Shown here: one piece after another, positions 14,954 to 20,434 of the stretch
How the letters are laid out: every line of letters begins with the position of its first letter
Position numbering within the stretch: the stretch's first letter is position 1
DNA from: Polaromonas sp. YR568
Lineage (GTDB): Bacteria > Pseudomonadota > Gammaproteobacteria > Burkholderiales > Burkholderiaceae
Direction of reading: 5' to 3'
DNA length: 20,434 nucleotides
Assembly: GCA_945871335.1 (NCBI GenBank)
Contig: CAMBWM010000009.1
Coordinates: 1 to 20,434, forward strand
Program-made: the position numbers and the translations under genes
The notes under the pieces: generated by a model
The model's input: the letters and a program-made list of their open reading frames with translations, nothing else
Told to the model about the DNA's origin: nothing
Databases searched by the model: none

Positions 14954-16615
<1,662 letters not shown>

Positions 16616-16783
16616 GGTGTGTTTAAGTTGGTGTATTTGCCCCCAAAAAAGATGGAGGCTCAGGAAGGTGAGTGAAATCAAGTCTGCTGGCAGGCTGGGC
16701 TGCCGGCAAATCCATTAAGCATTATCCCAGTTCAGCTCGCCTCAAGGCTAGGGCTTGTGGATGAAGTTGTGGGTGGTGGTTGT

Positions 16784-16930
16784 TCATGGTTCATTCAAAG
16801 GCGGCAAAGCGCTCAATTTGTTGGCCACCAGCTCGCAAGCCGAGATCAAGTCGGTCACGAGTCGCGAATCGACTTCGAGCATGCCTTCGTACTCGCCAAG
16901 GTTGCGAGCATCGTGGCATTTAGAAGGCAC
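16784..16930 (-). pseudogene. 3' fragment of a HEPN-like gene
   Basis: About 48 codons reading VPSKCHDARNLGEYEGMLEV... LVANKLSALPP. The pattern C/S-H--RN--EYEG--EVD--LV-DLI-AC--V---L resembles the C-terminal part of HEPN-type proteins that pair with HTH/nucleotidyltransferase genes in Comamonadaceae; R-N is the likely core of the HEPN active-site motif. The frame continues upstream to 16993, but that part is unlike the family, so the 5' half is missing. The matching partner fragment lies at 19108-19239 on the same strand. Recognition is from memory and the fragment is short. Confidence 0.5.
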
Positions 16931-17074
16931 CTGGGGTATAAATTTCCCTTTAATTATTAATGACTTACGCCCGCAAAAAACCACCAGTAGCAAAGAAGTA
17001 GCACAGTGTCAGGTGCAAGATCTTGCAAAAAGTTTGGTTTGGTCATCGACCCCAGGCTGGCAACGCATCCCCGT
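16931..17074. other. AT-rich junction before repeat copy 1
   Basis: About 145 bases that lie between the HEPN fragment and the first 99-bp repeat. It contains an AT-rich run (taaatttccctttaattatt, near 16938-16957) and no gene that I can support. It probably includes the left break point of the rearrangement. Confidence 0.35.
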
Positions 17075-17173
17075 TCCAGAAAAAACCCGACACTGCCGCA
17101 TCAGGGCCTGGTCTGGCAGTGTCGTGTAACCCGACGCTGCCGAGGCAGGGTCTGGTTTGGCGTTGCATCTTTG
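17075..17173. repeat. 99-bp direct repeat, copy 1
   Basis: Same 99 bases as 18923-19021 with 5 substitutions and no gap. It is built of two related units of about 43 bases, each starting CCCGAC(A/G)CTGCCG and running to CAGGG(C/T)CTGGT(C/T)TGGC. Unit 1 holds a perfect 10-bp stem (17088-17097 with 17115-17124); unit 2 is a degenerate copy. Direct orientation. Copy 1 is followed at 17199 by GTTAGGC. Confidence 0.92.
17080..17124 (-). terminator. Intrinsic terminator inside repeat copy 1
   Basis: Read on the minus strand: stem CGACACTGCC / GGCAGTGTCG (10 bp, perfect), loop of 17 bases, then GGTTTTTT. This is a standard Rho-independent layout. It would stop minus-strand transcripts coming from the inserted segment before they reach the HEPN fragment. 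Confidence 0.68.
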
Positions 17174-17376
17174 GATCGAGCGCGGGCAGATCTTTGATGT
17201 TAGGCGGGATGCGATCTGCGGAAAGATTGTCCCACCGACTTTGCTTTTGACTGGTCGGGAGGATTGGGACTGGGAGAAGTTTTTCTTGCGCTGTTTCACG
17301 GAGTACGGTCATCTGAAAGAAAAGGTTGTGAACCGTGACGATACGGATAGGGTGGTCAATCAGCAGCCCTAATTAC

Positions 17377-17435
17377 GCTTTCCGCAACTCGCGCCCGGAG
17401 CCAAGCACTACAAGGGATCGAGTTGCGAAAAAAGC
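17377..17435. repeat. Long imperfect inverted repeat
   Basis: GCTTT-c-CGCAACTCG at 17377-17391 pairs with CGAGTTGCG-aaa-AAAGC at 17419-17435. This gives a perfect 9-bp inner stem and a 5-bp outer stem separated by a small internal loop; the hairpin loop is 27 bases. There is no U-run in terminator position on either strand. Confidence 0.6.
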
Positions 17436-17720
17436 CCTGAATAGCGGAACAGATTTTGATCCAAACTATTGAAAACGCTGGCAAAGCGAGCAGACTTGAA
17501 AACCGGCGAGGGGCTTAACGTCTCTAGTAGGCATTAGAAACACCGTCACAAAAAAGTATTTTTGCTAGACCTCGTGAGCACGCCACAGGCGGTTGCGAGA
17601 CTCTATGTCTCCCATCTCTGACCTTGCTCTTTAGATTGGTTTTATAGTCTCCCTTGTCACGAAGACAGTAAGAGTGAAGAGTTTTCTGCCTTTAAGAGTA
17701 TTGAAAAATTCCTTTTATTT

Positions 17721-17754
17721 GTAGCAAGTTCGAGTTCAAGTTCAAGTGTGCTAC
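17721..17754. repeat. Short AAGTTC tandem repeats inside a GTAGCA/TGCTAC inverted repeat
   Basis: Between GTAGCA (17721-17726) and TGCTAC (17749-17754) lie three to four near-copies of the hexamer AAGTTC/G in a row. The block ends 15 bases before the amidohydrolase ATG, so it would be in its leader mRNA. Could be a regulator site or a leader hairpin; no known motif is recognised. Confidence 0.4.
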
Positions 17755-17769
17755 CCGTTGGGGGACTAA

Positions 17770-18909
17770 ATGTTCAGAAAAATCCTCGCAGTTGTGTCGC
17801 TGAGTTTCCTGTGTCTTGTTGCGCACGCTCAGGGCAGTCCAAAGCCCCTTGAAGAGGGAATACCAAATCGTTTTGCTCAAGAGCTCAAAGTTCAACATTT
17901 ACACGCTAAATGGCGTGCGCGAGTTCAATCGCTACTTGATGCGGGCAAATTACCCAAGATCGACATGGAGACCAGTTGGTCTGAGGACGCAGTAAGAGGC
18001 TATATCCCCGAAATCTTCTCTTTGTTAGACGAATTGGGAGTTGCCTTGATTGCTGCCGACGGTCGTCAGCGGAAAGCAGATGGATCTGCGGGCTATCGGT
18101 GGAGCAACTATATGCTTGAGGCTGCTGAGATGTATCCGGATCGATTCATTCCGACCACGAATGGCGGCACCAGCCCAAACTGGTTAGAACAAAAAGATGG
18201 CACGGGCAGTTTTATTGAGCAATTAGAAAAACAGATTCGAGCCGGTCATTACGCCCTGATCGGAGAATTGGATTTTCATCATTACATGTCAACCCACCAG
18301 TGCGCTGCGGGTAGTAAAAACCGGGACAACTCAATTCCTCTTACAAGCGCAAATGGGCATCGCGTATTCCGTCTCTCCCACGACACGGGCGTCCCGTTTG
18401 TTATCCATCTTGAACCCGAGGATGAGCCGCTAGCTCAACTCGAAAAGATGTTGGAACAGTATCCGAAAGCAATCGTGGTGGTTGCTCATTTCGGTCAGCT
18501 AAGGCACCCAGAGCGGCAAAAGGGCTTTACCCCCCAGAAGGTCAAATCGCTTTTCAGTCGATTCCCGAACTTAAATTGGGATCTTTCAACAGGGGGGCCG
18601 AATCGAGAGTATCGATGCGCAGGTTTGAATAACGATAGGACATTAAAAGGCGATACTGTACTGTGGGCAGCTACTGCTTTGGGCCAGAGTGACACCGTAA
18701 GCCCTGAGTGGCGTGCGATCTTTACTGAGTTCCACGATCGCTTTGTTTTCGCCACGGACTTCGGTAGCGGACGGCCACCGTTGCGTGGGTTCTTGCGAGA
18801 CAAAGTAGTTAATTTTGAGAGAATCGTGCGCGATCTCCCAAGAGAAGTTCAGCACGCTTTCGCCTACAAGAATGCATGGAGGCTTTTGACCGGTAAACCC
18901 TGGGAGTAA
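17770..18909 (+). CDS. Secreted amidohydrolase-2-like protein
   Basis: 379-residue protein with a signal peptide (MFRKILAVVSLSFLCLVAHA) and a TIM-barrel metal-hydrolase body of amidohydrolase-2 type. Candidate metal/catalytic residues are Glu166 (IGELDFHHY), His213 (FVIHLEPED), His240 (VVAHFGQ) and Asp330 (FATDFGSG). The N-terminal motif that should read D-x-H-x-H is D65-M-E67-T-S69, so both His are missing. Decarboxylases of this superfamily are known with Glu and one altered His, so activity is not excluded. GGGGGA lies 5 bases before the ATG. Lower GC and different codon use than neighbours suggest transfer; it lies between the two 99-bp repeats. Substrate unknown. Confidence 0.78.
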   Translation: MFRKILAVVSLSFLCLVAHAQGSPKPLEEGIPNRFAQELKVQHLHAKWRARVQSLLDAGKLPKIDMETSWSEDAVRGYIPEIFSLLDELGVALIAADGRQRKADGSAGYRWSNYMLEAAEMYPDRFIPTTNGGTSPNWLEQKDGTGSFIEQLEKQIRAGHYALIGELDFHHYMSTHQCAAGSKNRDNSIPLTSANGHRVFRLSHDTGVPFVIHLEPEDEPLAQLEKMLEQYPKAIVVVAHFGQLRHPERQKGFTPQKVKSLFSRFPNLNWDLSTGGPNREYRCAGLNNDRTLKGDTVLWAATALGQSDTVSPEWRAIFTEFHDRFVFATDFGSGRPPLRGFLRDKVVNFERIVRDLPREVQHAFAYKNAWRLLTGKPWE

Positions 18910-18922
18910 CACTTTCCCTCAC

Positions 18923-19021
18923 TCCAGAAAAAACCCGACACTGCCGTATCAGGGCCTGGTCTAGCAGTGTCGTGTAACCCGACGCTGCCGCGGCAGGGTC
19001 CGGTTTGGCGTGGCATCTTTG
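18923..19021. repeat. 99-bp direct repeat, copy 2
   Basis: Second copy of the repeat at 17075-17173 (94 of 99 bases the same), starting 14 bases after the amidohydrolase stop codon. One substitution weakens the 10-bp stem to 9 bp. It is followed directly by TTATGC (with the last base of the repeat, GTTATGC), where copy 1 is followed later by GTTAGGC. Confidence 0.92.
18928..18972 (-). terminator. Intrinsic terminator inside repeat copy 2
   Basis: Minus-strand stem CGACACTGC / GCAGTGTCG (9 bp), then GGTTTTTT. It would end transcripts from the truncated HTH/MNT gene directly downstream of its break. Confidence 0.62.
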
Positions 19022-19239
19022 TTATGCCCCGTGATTTGGCGGGCGCGGATTCCGATACCGCTCTTCAACCAGCCAAAACCCGCGGATTTTGATTCAAACG
19101 ACGGGTTTTGAGGCAGCCCAAACAGCAAACCTAGCACGCGCTGCTGGGTGCCCAAAAACAAGGCGTCCACCAAGCTGCCGCGAGGTGCTAATTTGGTGAG
19201 GTTTTTTGATGTACCCATTTTGGGCATTTTAATACCCAT
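18961..19239 (-). pseudogene. Truncated HTH/nucleotidyltransferase (MNT) gene
   Basis: Only the first part is family-like: about residues 12-44 of this frame, including SLVDALFLGTQQRVLGLLFG. That string is the opening of HTH (ArsR-like) proteins with a C-terminal MNT nucleotidyltransferase domain, commonly paired with a HEPN gene. After LLFGLPQ (about 19108) the frame runs on through unrelated sequence into repeat copy 2 and stops at 18961, so the winged helix and the MNT domain are gone. Possible starts are the ATGs at 19239, 19227 and 19218; the palindrome at 19231-19249 would overlap the first, so 19218 or 19227 is more likely. Homology recalled, not searched. Confidence 0.6.
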
Positions 19240-19249
19240 AATGAGTATT
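19231..19249. promoter_or_regulatory. Palindromic operator candidate of the truncated HTH gene
   Basis: AATACCCATAATGAGTATT is a 19-bp palindrome with a single mismatched pair. A related shorter palindrome, TACCCA-ttt-TGGGCA, lies at 19212-19226. On the minus strand TATTAA/TAAAAT near 19234-19228 could be a -10 box and TTTACG (19258-19253) a -35, so a bound regulator would block this promoter. Autoregulation is usual for such HTH/MNT genes. Confidence 0.5.
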
Positions 19250-19275
19250 TCGTAAATTTGTGGTCTTGGGTGATC

Positions 19276-19731
19276 TCATAGCGGCACCTCCCCCTGAGCA
19301 CAGTAGGTTTGGCAAAAAACGTCCAAGGGCATCATGGGGCACGAACTGGCACGCTCAAACTCAGCCGCAATGGCCAGCAAATCGCGGTCGCCAGATACCA
19401 TCACCTGCGCTTTGCCAGTCACCGCCAATTGCATGAACGGCAAATCCAGCGCATCACGGCAATCGGGCACCTTGGGAGGCGGCTGCGGAATCCGCACGGT
19501 TTCGGCATAAGGCAGGTAGTCGGCCAGCAACTCGTCTTGTTCAGCTTGCGACAAACCAAATTTGGGGTAGGCCAACACGCGCACCAGCTCTTGCACCGTG
19601 GCTGTACTGGCCAGCGGCAACACCAAGCCGCGCTGCCAAGCCTGCCGCACCTGCCCGGCTGCGCCGCCGCGAAACACCAGCGCAGACAAAACCACGTTGG
19701 TGTCTAGCACCACGCGAACAGCGGCGCTCAT
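19276..19731 (-). CDS. PIN-domain toxin (putative toxin-antitoxin component, COG1569 type)
   Basis: 151-residue PIN-domain ribonuclease-like toxin. The acidic active-site residues are present: Asp10 (VVLDTNVVLSAL), Glu48 (TVQELVRVL), Asp93 and Asp96 (DCRDALDLPF) and Asp115/Asp117 (SGDRDLL). LAYPKFGLS and the CRDA-D-PFMQLA stretch are typical of the COG1569/TIGR00305 branch, expected to cut RNA with Mg2+. Its ATG overlaps the antitoxin stop codon (ATGA), so the two are co-translated. The family sits with AbrB- or Phd-type antitoxins in many proteobacteria. The RNA target is unknown. Confidence 0.9.
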   Translation of the reverse strand: MSAAVRVVLDTNVVLSALVFRGGAAGQVRQAWQRGLVLPLASTATVQELVRVLAYPKFGLSQAEQDELLADYLPYAETVRIPQPPPKVPDCRDALDLPFMQLAVTGKAQVMVSGDRDLLAIAAEFERASSCPMMPLDVFCQTYCAQGEVPL

Positions 19732-20048
19732 GATTTGGGCTTGGACTTTTTGGCTGCTGCCTTTTTAGGCTTTGTGGACGTGACGCCATAAGCCGCAGCA
19801 GACTCGTTGACCATGGCCGCAGCAACCGCAGGCGTTCTGGCCCAAGCCACCGCTGCTGCCATGTCATCGGCTGTCAGATCTAACTCGGCTAATTTGGCGC
19901 GCACCGCATCGCCTCGCTGAATGCGCACAGGCGTCAGGATGAGCTGGCCGCCCCGGGCCTCCACATCAAAATATTCGGTGGCCCCCACGGCCTGCGTCAG
20001 GCTCTTGGGCAGGGTGAGCTGGTTTTTGGCGGTGATTTTGGCTAGCAT
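19728..20048 (-). CDS. AbrB/MazE-type antitoxin
   Basis: 106-residue protein with an N-terminal SpoVT-AbrB swapped-hairpin DNA-binding domain: MLAKITAKNQLTLPKSLTQAVG...YFDVEARGGQLILTPV. The C-terminal half is Ala-rich and helical (toxin-binding part) and ends in a Lys-rich tail, KPKKAAAKKSKPKS, which may add non-specific DNA contact. It should neutralise the PIN protein encoded directly downstream and repress its own promoter. The perfect inverted repeat at 20060-20080 lies 12 bases upstream of the ATG and is the likely operator. Ribosome binding site weak. Confidence 0.88.
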   Translation of the reverse strand: MLAKITAKNQLTLPKSLTQAVGATEYFDVEARGGQLILTPVRIQRGDAVRAKLAELDLTADDMAAAVAWARTPAVAAAMVNESAAAYGVTSTKPKKAAAKKSKPKS

Positions 20049-20059
20049 GGCTTTGTCCG

Positions 20060-20080
20060 AAAGTAAGGATTCATTACTTT
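20060..20080. promoter_or_regulatory. Operator candidate of the PIN/AbrB pair
   Basis: AAAGTAA-N7-TTACTTT, a perfect 7-bp inverted repeat with a 21-bp span. On the minus strand a possible promoter (TTGCGT, 16 bases, TACTTT) overlaps it. Position, symmetry and AT content fit autorepression by the AbrB-type antitoxin, alone or as a complex with the toxin. Confidence 0.6.
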
Positions 20081-20160
20081 AACGCAAATCCAGCGATAGC
20101 ATCAAATGATCAATCTTGTGGGGCCCCACAAACACCGGGTGCAGCAGCAACCCCCTAAAG

Positions 20161-20189
20161 TTGGCTTATCACAGACGTGCGACAATGAT
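20161..20189 (+). promoter_or_regulatory. Weak sigma-70-like promoter candidate for the helicase gene
   Basis: TTGGCT (20161-20166), a 17-base spacer, then AATGAT (20184-20189); each box matches 4 of 6 consensus bases. It would give a leader of about 175 bases that includes the hairpin at 20300-20340. The rest of the stretch 20081-20299 shows no gene; a 62-codon plus-strand frame at 20106 looks random. Confidence 0.28.
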
Positions 20190-20299
20190 TGCATTGACGG
20201 CCTCCAGTTGCCCGGCAATGTCAGCACTTCTGCTGGGGCCTTTTCCAGACTGCTCTACCAAAGCCAGTTTGTGATTCAAGCGCCTAACCTTTGATCCCT

Positions 20300-20340
20300 A
20301 CCGACTTTTGACTGGCGGCCTTCGGGCCAAGCAGGTCGGT
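20300..20340 (+). promoter_or_regulatory. Two-tier hairpin in the helicase leader
   Basis: Outer stem ACCGAC (20300-20305) with GTCGGT (20335-20340); inner stem GGCC (20317-20320)-TTCG-GGCC (20325-20328) closed by a stable UUCG tetraloop. It lies 31 bases before the helicase ATG. No U-run follows, so it is a leader structure rather than a terminator. Confidence 0.45.
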
Positions 20341-20371
20341 TCACGCGCCCGGAAAACGGCGCTACCCCACT

Positions 20372-20434
20372 ATGACTTTTGAAGAATTGAACCTGGCCCC
20401 GGCCATCCTGAAGGCCGTGCTTGAGCAGGGCTAC
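20372..20434 (+). CDS. DEAD-box RNA helicase, 5' end only (RhlE-like)
   Basis: Only 21 codons are present: MTFEELNLAPAILKAVLEQG then Y, cut by the window end. F-ELNL---ILKAV-EQGY is the start of the Q-motif region of DEAD-box RNA helicases, closest from memory to RhlE of Burkholderiales. Such enzymes unwind short RNA duplexes in ribosome assembly and mRNA decay. No Walker or DEAD motif can be seen, so the exact type (RhlE, DbpA, others) is not certain. No clear Shine-Dalgarno sequence precedes the ATG. Confidence 0.72.
   Translation, partial: MTFEELNLAPAILKAVLEQGY

Larger units (their letters stand above)
17206..17769. other. Non-coding stretch, lower GC, upstream of the amidohydrolase gene
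   Basis: About 560 bases with visibly lower GC than the flanking chromosome. A short plus-strand frame ends at 17372 (contains GREDWDWEKFFLRCFTEYGH), which I do not recognise and do not call. The region holds the inverted repeat at 17377-17435 and the short repeats at 17721-17754. A plausible promoter for the downstream gene could lie near the AT-rich tttatagt (17641-17648), but no good -35 sits at the right distance. Confidence 0.4.

Noticed and set aside
16755..17129. 124-codon plus-strand frame across the HEPN fragment and repeat copy 1
   Set aside because: Crosses the repeat boundary and is antisense to the recognisable HEPN fragment; no family resemblance.
17157..17372. 71-codon plus-strand frame ending in VVNQQP
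   Set aside because: Begins inside repeat copy 1, has no ribosome binding site and no recognisable family; a gene remnant is possible but not supported.
20106..20294. 62-codon plus-strand frame between the antitoxin and helicase genes
   Set aside because: No ribosome binding site, no motif, unusual composition; more likely promoter and leader region.

Overview
The window looks like a chromosomal segment from a betaproteobacterium of the order Burkholderiales, most likely Comamonadaceae (Rhodoferax/Polaromonas type). Supporting signs are the high-GC coding style, an ordinary set of Burkholderiales housekeeping genes (dusC, rluA, yaeQ, ettA, VF530, DUF1415, DUF427), and two interspersed intergenic repeats of a kind common in Comamonadaceae. 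The genus is inferred from remembered protein resemblance, not from a search.

Layout. (1) 1-3000: 3' part of the gene for tRNA-dihydrouridine synthase DusC, a GNAT acetyltransferase, a small plant-type 2Fe-2S ferredoxin, and an EntS-like MFS exporter. (2) 3108-4990: a tight plus-strand cluster of a 46-residue basic protein, a VF530 protein, pseudouridine synthase RluA and a short-chain dehydrogenase. (3) 4992-6845: a minus-strand operon of a MetE-core methionine synthase homologue, a cupin and DUF427. (4) 7004-9192: YaeQ, a second MFS transporter and an unrecognised 117-residue protein.

(5) 9251-14228: a periplasmic copper-handling operon. Every product has a signal peptide: a Cys-rich CzcI-like protein, a small 'DW..AND' protein, a TolC-family protein, a two-domain multicopper oxidase with a Tat signal, a type-1 copper cupredoxin, a DUF411 protein and a CusF-like copper chaperone. 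No RND or P-type pump and no metal-sensing regulator lies in the window. The TolC-family protein appears to have lost both segments that normally form the outer-membrane beta-barrel, while keeping its helical hairpins. Together these suggest a pump-less periplasmic Cu(I) binding and oxidation module.

(6) 14257-16615: DUF1415 and the ABC-F protein EttA, separated by two interspersed repeats.

(7) 16700-20050: an accessory island. Two 99-bp direct repeats (94 of 99 identical, each carrying a minus-strand intrinsic terminator) bracket a lower-GC segment with a secreted amidohydrolase-like gene. Outside the repeats are the 3' end of what looks like a HEPN gene (left) and the 5' end of an HTH/nucleotidyltransferase gene (right). 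Their strand and order match an intact MNT-HEPN toxin-antitoxin pair, so the repeat-bounded segment seems to have replaced the middle of that pair. Next to it is an intact PIN toxin / AbrB antitoxin pair with a clear palindromic operator. (8) The window ends in the first 21 codons of a DEAD-box RNA helicase gene (RhlE-like) behind a structured leader.
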